DNA of 64,000 nucleotides, taken from Flavobacteriales bacterium (GTDB lineage Bacteria > Bacteroidota > Bacteroidia > NS11-12g > UBA955). This document shows, piece by piece, positions 37,292 through 46,779 of the stretch; position 1 is the stretch's first letter, and each line of letters begins with the position of its first letter. Location of the stretch: the NCBI GenBank assembly GCA_002737705.1, contig NSIM01000003.1, positions 62,001-126,000 on the forward strand, read 5' to 3'. A program made the translations under genes and the position numbers. The notes beneath the pieces are model-generated. The model did not search any database. It was not told the DNA's origin and saw only the letters and a list, made by a program, of their open reading frames with translations.

Positions 37292-39065
37292 CCAAGAAAT
37301 AGTTAAAGCCCTAACTTTGTTCGCAAATTTGGCTGAGTTGCACAAGGAAAATCCATTCAAATACAATGCTTTCTCTGCGAGCGCATTTACACTTCGCAAG
37401 TTCAAAGAGCCGATTGAATCCTTGTCATTGGATCAATTACTGGCCATTTCAGGTATTGGTAAAAATGTCGCTCATGTCATTGTGGAATATGTCAATACGC
37501 GTCAATTTCCAGCCCTCAATGCACTGCTTCAAATGACCCCTCCCGGGTTGATTGAACTATTGAAAATAAAAGGACTTGGCCCTAAAAAAGTGGGGGTGAT
37601 TTGGAAAGAAATGGGCATCGAAACAGTTGAGGAATTGTTGGATGCCTGTAGGCAGAATAGATTGATATCGGCTGCTGGGTTTGGTTTTAAAACACAAACA
37701 AGTATCCAAAATTCGATTGAGTTTTTGATGGGTTCTGCGGGAAAATTTCATTTTGCACGATTGATGCCTTATGCAGAAGAATTATTGGCCGGGTTGCGCA
37801 ATACTTTTTCAGAAGCGCGTTTTGAATTCACTGGGACGTATCGGAGATTTTCGGACATTGTCGAGACACTTGAAATTATTTCTACGGTCAATATCTTCGA
37901 GCAAATAGGCACGTCTTTATGGCCAAACCACTCATCCCATGCAAATACAGCGAAATCAATTGCCAATCCAACCCCAGCAAGCAAACAAACTAAAAACAAT
38001 ACCCCTAACAACGAACCCGAAAATACCCCCTTGCAGGCCGAAGAATTAGATAGGTTACCCTGCATTGGCACTTGGTTTTTGTCGAATATTTCGGGAATTC
38101 TGCGCCACGAGTTGGGATTTCAGGCGCATATTTTGGTCGTTTTGGAGGATGATTTTGATCGAATGTGGTTTGAAACTTCGGCAACTCCGCTGCACCTTCA
38201 AAAACTCGATTATTTTTCCGCCAATTGGTGTGGTTCTGAAAAAGAGACATACAAATCAAAAGGAATCCACTATATATTGCCAGAGCGGCGTGAAGGGCTG
38301 CGAGAATTTGAACGCCCTGTAGATGAAGAAAAATTACTGCAATACGCCCATTTACGGGGTGTAATCCACAACCACAGCAATTACAGTGATGGTCTAAATT
38401 CATTGGAAGAAATGGCAGAGTATGCCATGAATTTGGGAATGGAGTATCTGGCAATTTGCGACCATTCAAAAACCGCTTTTTATGCCAATGGATTGTCTGT
38501 AGAACGCGTTTGGAATCAGTTTGAGGAGATTGAATTACTGAACAAAAAATTGTGGCCATTCAAAATTTTTAAAGGCATTGAAAGTGATATTTTAGGGAAT
38601 GGAGATTTAGACTATGAAGCCGATTTACTGGCCGAATTTGATCTGGTTGTGGCCTCTGTACACAGCAATCTGAACATGGGTCAGGAGAAGGCAATGCAAC
38701 GTCTCATTGCTGCCATCGAAAATTCATTTACAACAATTCTTGGACACCCAACGGGAAGATTATTGCTGATGCGAGAAGCGTATCCAATAGACCATAAAAC
38801 AATCATTGATGCGTGTGCCCATAACAATGTTGCCATTGAGTTAAATGCCAATCCCTATCGCCTAGATATCGATTGGAGACATATCGATTATGCCATGGAG
38901 AAAGGTGTAATGGTTTCTGTAAATCCAGACGCCCACCACAAAATGGGTTATTTAGACATGCATTTTGGAGTATTCTCTGGACGAAAAGGAGGCTTGGAGA
39001 CAGGTTTGACGCTCAATGCCTTGTCATTGCCCGAATTTGAAGCGTATCTTGCCAGCAGAAAATAG
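37284..39065 (+). CDS. PolX-like protein: HhH/pol-beta-like N-terminus (catalytic motifs apparently lost) + PHP nuclease domain
   Basis: LLAISGIGKNVAHVIVEY, LIELLKIKGLGPKKVGVIWKEMGIETVEELL (HhH); PHP motifs HNHSNYSDG, AICDHS, GIESDIL, ASVHS, GHPTGR, NPDAHH. Confidence 0.85.
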   Translation: MDNQEIVKALTLFANLAELHKENPFKYNAFSASAFTLRKFKEPIESLSLDQLLAISGIGKNVAHVIVEYVNTRQFPALNALLQMTPPGLIELLKIKGLGPKKVGVIWKEMGIETVEELLDACRQNRLISAAGFGFKTQTSIQNSIEFLMGSAGKFHFARLMPYAEELLAGLRNTFSEARFEFTGTYRRFSDIVETLEIISTVNIFEQIGTSLWPNHSSHANTAKSIANPTPASKQTKNNTPNNEPENTPLQAEELDRLPCIGTWFLSNISGILRHELGFQAHILVVLEDDFDRMWFETSATPLHLQKLDYFSANWCGSEKETYKSKGIHYILPERREGLREFERPVDEEKLLQYAHLRGVIHNHSNYSDGLNSLEEMAEYAMNLGMEYLAICDHSKTAFYANGLSVERVWNQFEEIELLNKKLWPFKIFKGIESDILGNGDLDYEADLLAEFDLVVASVHSNLNMGQEKAMQRLIAAIENSFTTILGHPTGRLLLMREAYPIDHKTIIDACAHNNVAIELNANPYRLDIDWRHIDYAMEKGVMVSVNPDAHHKMGYLDMHFGVFSGRKGGLETGLTLNALSLPEFEAYLASRK

Positions 39066-39117
39066 GATTTGGTTCAAGGATGCTATTTTTTAGATCGCAA
39101 GATATAAAATTGAAACA

Positions 39118-40104
39118 ATGAAAATTCTGGTTATTCGCTTCAGTTCGATTGGTGATTTGGTTTTAACCACCCCTGTATTGCGCGGACTTAAAAATCAGTT
39201 GCCCTTTGCCGAAATTCATGTGCTGACCAAATCGGTGTATGCATCATTGTTGGAGGGATTGGATAGTGTTGATACAATTTGGAATTTGGGAGAGGCAAAA
39301 CTCATTCCCCAATTGCAAGAAATACAATTCGATGCCGTGATTGATTTACAGCGCAACTGGCGATCATTATTCGTAAAATTGTCTTTGTGGAGCGTCCCAC
39401 ATTATACCTACAACAAAAAAAGTATTCAACGGTGGCTGTTTGTCATTACAAAATGGGCACGTTTTAAGGTAAACCATGTTTGTGATCGATACTGGGAAAC
39501 CGCATTTCCATTGGGGGTTTTCCCCGATAAGCAAGGCATTGAATTGCCCAGTTATAGGGTTGAAATTGAAGACAATATTGTGCAAGTGAAGCCTTATCTG
39601 GTGGCTATTTTAGGGGGCACGTATACAACCAAGAAAATTCCCAAAGACCTTTGGATTCGCGCACTCAGTTCCACTCCTTTGCCCATCGTCCTTATCGGTG
39701 GTGAGGCAGATTACACCTTGGCCCAAGAATTAGCAGCCTTGTTGCCCGAAAGAGTAATGAATTGTGTCGGAAAATTGTCTTTGCAAGCCTCTGCCAAGTA
39801 TATTGAGAATTGCCAGTTTGCCATCGGTGGAGATACAGGGTTTACGCACATAGCGAGGGCCTATAAAAAATCTGTTTTGGTTATTTGGGGCAATACACAT
39901 CCAGGATTGGGATTTTCACCCGATTGGAAAATCACTGAGGAAGATGGGAGGGTATTGCATTTGTTGCCGCAAAATTTGTCTTGTCATCCCTGTTCTAAAC
40001 TGGGACACGAGGTCTGTCCTCGCAAACACTTTCATTGTATGAAGCTACATTCTGCCAAGGAGCTTGCATTATTGCTAGAAAATTTACAAGGCATTTCGTC
40101 TTAA
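39118..40104 (+). CDS. Glycosyltransferase family 9 (heptosyltransferase-like)
   Basis: MKILVIRFSSIGDLVLTTPVLRGLKNQLP, FAIGGDTGFTHIARAYKKSVLVIWGNTHPGLGFSP. Confidence 0.9.
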   Translation: MKILVIRFSSIGDLVLTTPVLRGLKNQLPFAEIHVLTKSVYASLLEGLDSVDTIWNLGEAKLIPQLQEIQFDAVIDLQRNWRSLFVKLSLWSVPHYTYNKKSIQRWLFVITKWARFKVNHVCDRYWETAFPLGVFPDKQGIELPSYRVEIEDNIVQVKPYLVAILGGTYTTKKIPKDLWIRALSSTPLPIVLIGGEADYTLAQELAALLPERVMNCVGKLSLQASAKYIENCQFAIGGDTGFTHIARAYKKSVLVIWGNTHPGLGFSPDWKITEEDGRVLHLLPQNLSCHPCSKLGHEVCPRKHFHCMKLHSAKELALLLENLQGISS

Positions 40105-40167
40105 GTATTTTAACTTGTTTTTTTTCCTTATTTTCGCGCTTCCATAATTTTGGATACATTATAAATA

Positions 40168-43100
40168 GTGATGAAAAGCAGTAAAACCATTGTAGGATTT
40201 TCAATTGTTCTGGCATTAGCTTGCTTGTTTCAATTATCGTTTACTTGGAAAACCCAAGGATTTGAAAAAAGAGCCAAGGCATTCTCTGAAAAAGCAGCCA
40301 AAAACAAAAAAGGGTTTGACTCAAAAGAGGCCTACCGAAGGTATGTTGATAGTTTAGGCAGCAAAGAAATTTATAGTTTGGGACTTGCGGGATACACCTA
40401 TTTTGAATGCAAACAACGAGAAATTAATCTTGGATTGGATTTGCGGGGTGGCATGAACGTGATTTTAGAAGTAGACAAAGGGGCAGTGGTCAGGGTGCTT
40501 TCAAATGACTCCAAAGACAAGGACCTGAACCAGGCTATTGCAGAAGCCAATAGTATAGTTCGTGACGAGGGAGAGGATTTTATTGAGTCATTTGTAGCCC
40601 AGTTTAAATCAATCAATCCAGGTAGAAATATAGCCAACTTATTTGCCAAAGGTAACAAGGGCGTTATCCAAAGCAGCAGTTCAGAGGGTGATGTAATCAC
40701 TTACCTTAAAACAGAGACAAATTCTGCAGTTGACAGGGTATACGAAGTGGTTGAAAAACGCATCAATCAATCCAATGTTACACAGCCTACCATTCAAAAA
40801 ATTGATGGTGGACGCATCAGTGTCGAATTGCCGGGTGTTGACAATCCCCGTCGTATGGAAGATTTGGTGGAGAAAAGTGCAAAATTGGAATTCTTCGAAA
40901 TGTATGCCAACGATGGACGTCGCAATGATGGAACTCGGTTGTTGAACGCTTTGTATAAATCCAGTAAAATGGCAGGCTCTATCGCTGCTGATTCTAGTGC
41001 TATGGAGTCTTCCAAAAAAATGGTTTCAACCATTCCAAAATCGAACACAGGGCTCAATGATACCTCAGGTGGAAAAAAAGACAAAAAATCTACCCGTAAA
41101 ATTTCTGAATATGTTGGTAGTCCGCTGGCAAAAGTATTAAAACCTTTTGGAAATGGTGGACCTGGATCTTCGGTTTGTGTTATCAATAAAGCAGATCGTG
41201 AGATTTTTGAAAAAATGTTGAAAGACGAGCGGTATGCTTCCATTTTACGATTGGAGAATGCCAAATTGGCTTTTAGTGCCAAGCCTCGAGACTTTGACGC
41301 AAAAGGAAAAGAAGCTCTTAATTCGGATGAATATTTTGTATATTTCTTAAAATTAGACCGCGATGGGAATGCCGCATTGGCCTCGGAAGATGAGAATATT
41401 ATTTCTGATGCCCGCGTAAACACATCTTCTACAGGACAGTTAGAGGTGTCTATGGAGATGACAGCCGAGGCTGGCAATCGTTGGTCTCAAGTGACAGGGG
41501 CCAATGTGGGTCGATACATTGCTGTGGTATTGGATGATAGGGTGTATTCTGCTCCCGTTGTCAATCAAAAGATTAGTGGTGGAAATAGCCAAATAACAGG
41601 CAATTTTGATATTCGTGAGGCCAATGATTTGGCCAATGTGTTGAAAGCGGGTAAACTACCTGCACCTGCCAGAATTGTTGCCAGTGAGCAAGTGGGTGCG
41701 TCTTTGGGAGAGGAATCTACAAACCGAGGATTAAATTCCCTCTTGTATGGGTTTTTAACGGTGTTATTGTTTATGATTCTCTATTACAGCCGTGCAGGTT
41801 GGATGGCGATCGTCGCAGTTTTTGGCAACGTCTTTTTAATTATGGGTGTTTTGTCGAGCCTGGGAGCCGCTCTTACTTTGCCTGGTATGGCGGGTATTAT
41901 TCTTACTGTAGGTATGGCTGTAGATGCCAACGTGCTGATATACGAGCGTATCAAGGATGAATTGGCAAATGGAAAGGGAATTAAAACCGCCATTGCCGAT
42001 GGATTTAAATTTGCATTAAGTGCAATTATTGACTCTAACATCACTACACTCATGGCGGGATTTATTTTAACCTTTGCAGGAGCAGGACCCGTTTATGGCT
42101 TTGCAGTAATTTTGGTAATCGGTATTTTTAGTTCAATGTTTACCGCTTTGTTCATTACACGCCTGCTTCTTGATTCTCGTGCCAATAAGGGCTTAGACAT
42201 CCCATTTGATACAAAATGGAACAAGAATTTTTTGAAAGGGAAAAACATAGATTTTGTGAGCAATCGCAAAAGGTATTATATTTTTTCTTCGTTGATTATT
42301 CTTCTCGGTGTGCTTGCTTTTATTAGCAAAGGAGGTATCAGTACCGGTATTGACTTCAAGGGGGGAAATTCATATGTAATTCAATTCGATCAAAACAAGG
42401 ATTACCAATCCGAAAAAATTAAATCAGCATTGGACAAAAACTTACCCGAATCGAGCAATGAGGTTAAAACCTTTGGTTCGGCAGGGCAGTTTCGTGTTGT
42501 CACTACGTATATGATTGACAAGGAAGGAGCGAATGCAAGGGATTCCATTCGTGCTGCTGTTCTTTCTGCGCTGAAAGAGTTTAAAATGCTGGGTGCTGAT
42601 CCAGTATTGTCTTCAGCCAAAGTGGGCTCTGCGATTGCTACAAGTACCCGTGATCGAAGTGCATTTTTGGTCATTCTGACGGTGTTGGGTATTTTTCTGT
42701 ATATTTTATTCCGTTTTCGCAGTGTTGCATATGGATTGGGAGCGGTTGTTGCTTTGATTCACGATATTTTGGTGGTTCTATCAGTATTTGCCATTTTGGA
42801 TGGGTATGTTTCTTTCCCAACAGATTTTGACCAGAATTTGATTGCGGCCTTGCTCACATTGTTGGGGTATTCAATCAATGATACTGTAATCGTATTTGAC
42901 CGAATTCGTGAATTCTTATCTTCACGCAGGGTTGACAAAAATGATATTACTTTGATCAATACTGCCATCAACGATACCCTAAGCCGAACCATTATTACCT
43001 CGCTAACGGTTTTTGTTGTGGTATTGATTTTATTTTTATTTGGCGGTGATGCATTGAAGAGTTTCTCATTGGCGCTCTTGATTGGTGTTGTAGTGGGTAC

Positions 43101-43170
43101 CTATTCATCCATTTGTATCGCCACGCCCATCGTCATTGATTTCACAGCTAAAAATAAACAAAGAGCCTGA
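40168..43170 (+). CDS. secDF: Protein translocase SecDF fusion
   Basis: LGLDLRGGMNVILEVD; VGMAVDANVLIYERIKDELANGKGIKTAI; STGIDFKGGNSYVIQFD; LLTLLGYSINDTVIVFDRIRE. Confidence 0.96.
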   Translation: MMKSSKTIVGFSIVLALACLFQLSFTWKTQGFEKRAKAFSEKAAKNKKGFDSKEAYRRYVDSLGSKEIYSLGLAGYTYFECKQREINLGLDLRGGMNVILEVDKGAVVRVLSNDSKDKDLNQAIAEANSIVRDEGEDFIESFVAQFKSINPGRNIANLFAKGNKGVIQSSSSEGDVITYLKTETNSAVDRVYEVVEKRINQSNVTQPTIQKIDGGRISVELPGVDNPRRMEDLVEKSAKLEFFEMYANDGRRNDGTRLLNALYKSSKMAGSIAADSSAMESSKKMVSTIPKSNTGLNDTSGGKKDKKSTRKISEYVGSPLAKVLKPFGNGGPGSSVCVINKADREIFEKMLKDERYASILRLENAKLAFSAKPRDFDAKGKEALNSDEYFVYFLKLDRDGNAALASEDENIISDARVNTSSTGQLEVSMEMTAEAGNRWSQVTGANVGRYIAVVLDDRVYSAPVVNQKISGGNSQITGNFDIREANDLANVLKAGKLPAPARIVASEQVGASLGEESTNRGLNSLLYGFLTVLLFMILYYSRAGWMAIVAVFGNVFLIMGVLSSLGAALTLPGMAGIILTVGMAVDANVLIYERIKDELANGKGIKTAIADGFKFALSAIIDSNITTLMAGFILTFAGAGPVYGFAVILVIGIFSSMFTALFITRLLLDSRANKGLDIPFDTKWNKNFLKGKNIDFVSNRKRYYIFSSLIILLGVLAFISKGGISTGIDFKGGNSYVIQFDQNKDYQSEKIKSALDKNLPESSNEVKTFGSAGQFRVVTTYMIDKEGANARDSIRAAVLSALKEFKMLGADPVLSSAKVGSAIATSTRDRSAFLVILTVLGIFLYILFRFRSVAYGLGAVVALIHDILVVLSVFAILDGYVSFPTDFDQNLIAALLTLLGYSINDTVIVFDRIREFLSSRRVDKNDITLINTAINDTLSRTIITSLTVFVVVLILFLFGGDALKSFSLALLIGVVVGTYSSICIATPIVIDFTAKNKQRA

Positions 43171-43190
43171 CAATCACTTCGAATCATTGA

Positions 43191-43223
43191 AAAAGCGGGG
43201 TGACAATCACCCCGCTTTTTTTG
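43191..43223 (+). terminator. Rho-independent terminator after secDF
   Basis: aaaagcggggtga-caa-tcaccccgcttttttt: perfect 13-bp stem followed by a T-tract. Confidence 0.92.
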
Positions 43224-43367
43224 TATCGCGAATCACATAAAAACCCAAAGACAAATCGTTTATTCTGGCATCCTACCTATCCAAGTCATATACCTACAAC
43301 AAAATCAATTTAAACTGCGCATCAAACTGCTTGTCTTACTTTCAGGCCAATAAAAAAAATCAAATCC

Positions 43368-44603
43368 ATGATCCCTCCAGAAATACCCCACAAATTAGTA
43401 TTAGAAATAGCGAATACCTTTGGCACGCCCGTTTATGTATACCATGCAGAAGCAATACAATACCAATATAAACGATTGCTTATGGCGTTTCCCAATGTCA
43501 AGGTAAAATTGCACTATGCATTAAAAGCATTAAACAATGTAAATATTCTTCGTTTGTTAAAAGCGGAGGGGGCGGGACTAGACGCTGTTTCTATTCAAGA
43601 AGTTCAACTGGGTTTGCGGGCGGGATTTAAACCTTCACAGATCATGTATACGCCCAATTGTGTAGATTTTGAAGAGATTAAGCAAGCGGCAGAGTTGGGT
43701 GTTCATATGAATATCGACAACATCTCAATTTTAGAGCATTTCGGAAATGAATTTGGATCTTCTCTTCCCTGTTGCATTCGACTTAATCCGCATATTATGG
43801 CGGGGGGACACACCCATACGTCTGTAGGGCATATAGATTCTAAGTTTGGAATTTCGATTTATCAAATTCGCCATGTTTTGCGTATTATTACCTCTTTAAA
43901 CATTCGTGTTAATGGTCTTCACATGCACACGGGAAGCGATATTTTGGATGCGGGTGTTTTCTTGCAGGGGGCTGATCTCTTATTTGATGCAGCGAGGAAT
44001 TTTCCCGACCTTGAATTTATGGATTTTGGTTCTGGCTTCAAGGTCGGGTATAAGCCCGACGACATCGTAACCGATATTGAAGAAATTGGAAAAAAAATAT
44101 CGCTTGCTTTTTTGGCATTTTGTAAGGACTATGGGCGGGATCTTGAATTGTGGTTTGAACCAGGGAAATTTATTGTCAGTGGTGCAGGATCACTTTTGGT
44201 AAAAGCCAATGTTGTCAAACAAACGACTTCTACTGTATTTGTGGGAGTAGACAGCGGTCAAAACCACCTGTTGCGCCCGATGTTTTATGATGCCTATCAC
44301 CACATCGAAAATATCTCGAATCCGGATGGAGTTCGCCGCTTATACAGTGTGGTTGGCTATATCTGTGAAACAGACACATTGGGGTATGATCGCAATTTGC
44401 CGGAAGTGCGAGAAGGCGATATTTTGAGAATAAAAAACACAGGAGCTTACGGATTTAGCATGAGCAATAATTATAATGCGCGATTGCGACCCCCAGAAGT
44501 GCTCGTGATGGATGGCGTTGCTCACCTCATTAGAAAGCGGGAAATCATGGAAGACCTAACCCGCAATGAGGTTTGGATTGATACAATCAAGCAAGAATCG
44601 TAA
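43368..44603 (+). CDS. lysA: Diaminopimelate decarboxylase
   Basis: YHAEAIQYQYKRLLMAFP...VKLHYALKALNNVNILRLLKAEGAGLDAVSIQEVQLGLRAGF; GLHMHTGSDI; FEPGKFIV; TGAYGFSMSNNYNARLRPPEVLV. Confidence 0.94.
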   Translation: MIPPEIPHKLVLEIANTFGTPVYVYHAEAIQYQYKRLLMAFPNVKVKLHYALKALNNVNILRLLKAEGAGLDAVSIQEVQLGLRAGFKPSQIMYTPNCVDFEEIKQAAELGVHMNIDNISILEHFGNEFGSSLPCCIRLNPHIMAGGHTHTSVGHIDSKFGISIYQIRHVLRIITSLNIRVNGLHMHTGSDILDAGVFLQGADLLFDAARNFPDLEFMDFGSGFKVGYKPDDIVTDIEEIGKKISLAFLAFCKDYGRDLELWFEPGKFIVSGAGSLLVKANVVKQTTSTVFVGVDSGQNHLLRPMFYDAYHHIENISNPDGVRRLYSVVGYICETDTLGYDRNLPEVREGDILRIKNTGAYGFSMSNNYNARLRPPEVLVMDGVAHLIRKREIMEDLTRNEVWIDTIKQES

Positions 44604-44812
44604 AATCGGAAGTTGGCGTTTCAAATTGGGCCAGCAACATTTCGAGTATTTCAATTGCCAAAATTAAATCCGACACCATATCTTTTTACAAGGTGATTTA
44701 CGGCCCAAAATATTGACAATTCTGACACTGGGCCGAAAAACTCAAAGGAATTTCTAACGCATGGATTGGGCCCAGTTTTGGTGGTGTCTGCAATGCGTTG
44801 GAACGAGGTCAA

Positions 44813-46033
44813 TTATTTTTGCTCCCGGTAAAAGCGCATTACGGGTCGAAACCCCAAATAAGCAGCACTGTGATTGATTTGTTTCAGTTCAATTGCCATT
44901 GGATCGAGGTAATGTAACTCTTGCAAATATGATCCGCCTTTGATCGCATTGTGATTTTTAAGTGCTGTTTCATCAACCAGATAATGACTTAAATCAAATA
45001 CAGCGGTCAGTTGATAATCATTTGTTGCCAATTGCCCTTGTGTATTGAGAATTGTAGATTTATTGTTGTACAAATGTTGCCAAGCAGGGGTAGAAGTCCA
45101 TTCACTTACATTGCCCAATAAATGTGCAATCTGTCCATAGGGTTTGGGTGGAAATACAGGGCTAGATTCGGGAATATTGGTGGAGAAAAATTGCTTATTT
45201 GAGATCGGAAATCCACGATTGGTGGTGGTTCCACTAAAGTTTGTTCTGTATGTTTTGTTGGGCTGTGAATAGATGAAATTGAGCAATTCTCGCCCTTGGT
45301 TTTCTTCTCCAAAAGCATTGAATATTTGTTTGGAAAGCAATTTTTTTGGGTACAATTTTTGGGGCTTAACAACACATGCTTCAAACAATGCCATCCATTC
45401 TGTTGCCGTGGGCAAATCAATTTCTAATCGATAGCGAATTCCTTGAGATTGAAGATCTTTGGCAAGCGCTTCGCTAACTTTTAAACCAAGCCAATCGCAG
45501 TAAGCTTTTGCCTGTAAATAAGTGATGCCAACAACAGGGTAGTTTTGGTAGTATGTGCTTTGAAAATAGTAGTGGCGATAGGGGTTTTCTTGGATACCCG
45601 CAAATTCATTCGCAGCAATCAAGGGCCATGCATTGGTATCGGGGTAAAGTTGCCGAGCATTGTATCCCAGATGGGTCTTTGTAAAATCGCTGTCGCTTAA
45701 AAATTTGGCATATTCAAAATTTGTAATTTCTGTTTTATAGGCCAAAAACGGGCTGCAGGTTAGTGGTTCTTCGATGGAGAAAATAGAATCAAATCCCAAT
45801 TGTTTTTGGGAGTGGAATTGAATATTCTCTTTGCCTAAGGTATTGGGAATGGGGAGGAACCCGAGCAAGGGTTTTTTATTTAACAGCAATGCCGGGGGCA
45901 AAACGGATCCTTTAAGGGGTTCGGAAGCCTTGAAATAATAGTGCATCAGGTATTCGGGATGGGGCGATTTTTGCCCGAATAGCCCCAATGTAAAAAGAAA
46001 TAAGGCAATTGTTGTCAAGGGACGATAACACAT
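44813..46033 (-). CDS. SUMF1/formylglycine-generating-enzyme fold protein (GldJ/GldK-like)
   Basis: YKTEITNFEYAKFLSDSDF, YPVVGITYLQAKAYCDWLGLKVSEAL, IDLPTATEWMAL, LLGNVSEWTSTP, GGSYLQ...AAYLGFRPVMRF. Confidence 0.8.
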   Translation of the reverse strand: MCYRPLTTIALFLFTLGLFGQKSPHPEYLMHYYFKASEPLKGSVLPPALLLNKKPLLGFLPIPNTLGKENIQFHSQKQLGFDSIFSIEEPLTCSPFLAYKTEITNFEYAKFLSDSDFTKTHLGYNARQLYPDTNAWPLIAANEFAGIQENPYRHYYFQSTYYQNYPVVGITYLQAKAYCDWLGLKVSEALAKDLQSQGIRYRLEIDLPTATEWMALFEACVVKPQKLYPKKLLSKQIFNAFGEENQGRELLNFIYSQPNKTYRTNFSGTTTNRGFPISNKQFFSTNIPESSPVFPPKPYGQIAHLLGNVSEWTSTPAWQHLYNNKSTILNTQGQLATNDYQLTAVFDLSHYLVDETALKNHNAIKGGSYLQELHYLDPMAIELKQINHSAAYLGFRPVMRFYREQK

Positions 46034-46037
46034 CCTT

Positions 46038-46045
46038 CAAAAATA
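46038..46045 (-). promoter_or_regulatory. -7 box TATTTTTG, 4 nt before the SUMF1-like ATG
   Basis: Exact match to TAnnTTTG on the minus strand. Confidence 0.5.
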
Positions 46046-46051
46046 ATACTT

Positions 46052-46522
46052 CTATGCCAAGGTGTTTAATACTTCTTTGATTTGATTTATATCGGGAAGT
46101 AAACCGGGATTTTCAGTGATTTCAGCATGGCGGACAATGCCTTGCCCATCGATTACAAAAACTGCACGTTTTGAAACGCCTTTCATTCCAAATACAAAGT
46201 CTTCGATATAGCTATCGTAGGCTTTACTTACGTCTTTATTGAAGTCGCTGAGCATTTGAAAATTAAAGGATTGTTCTTGTTTCCAATGGTCGAGAGTAAA
46301 AACCGAATCTACGGAAATACTGAGCACTTCGGCATTCAATGATTCAAATTCTGAAAGTGTGTCACGCACAGAACATAATTCTTCTGTGCACTTTCCTGTG
46401 AAGGCTTGGGGAATGAATAAAAGAACCACATTTTTGCCACGAAATTGGCGTAAATTTATTTCCTGTTTTTCGGAATTGAAAAGAGTGAATTCAGGTGCGG
46501 GTAATCCTATTTGATGGTTCAT
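46052..46522 (-). CDS. Peroxiredoxin (AhpC/TSA, AhpE-like)
   Basis: MNHQIGLPAPEFTLFNSEKQEINLRQFRGKNVVLLFIPQAFTGKCTEELCSVRD. ATG at 46522 preferred over TTG 46561. Confidence 0.9.
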   Translation of the reverse strand: MNHQIGLPAPEFTLFNSEKQEINLRQFRGKNVVLLFIPQAFTGKCTEELCSVRDTLSEFESLNAEVLSISVDSVFTLDHWKQEQSFNFQMLSDFNKDVSKAYDSYIEDFVFGMKGVSKRAVFVIDGQGIVRHAEITENPGLLPDINQIKEVLNTLA

Positions 46523-46779
46523 TTGTTGTGCGATATTAAAGGTTATTTGGTCAATTGCCAAGAATTTTAAGCGATGTTGTAAAATAAATGTATAAGCGTA
46601 AATTACAATGATGGTATGTGACTATTACAATCAACCAAACTCAAGCAAAGCAACTGTTCTAACGCTGACAATTTAACTCGTCCGTGAGATTTTTCCAAAA
46701 AGATCTGGAACCTTTAGTATTGCGTAAACAATTTGGTTGGGCAACTATTATTTATATTTTAGTGCACGTATAAAAAGGG

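Noticed and set aside
40794-41477. 227-aa minus-strand ORF inside secDF
   Set aside because: Shadow ORF: composition mirrors the sense codons and the sense strand encodes an unmistakable SecDF.
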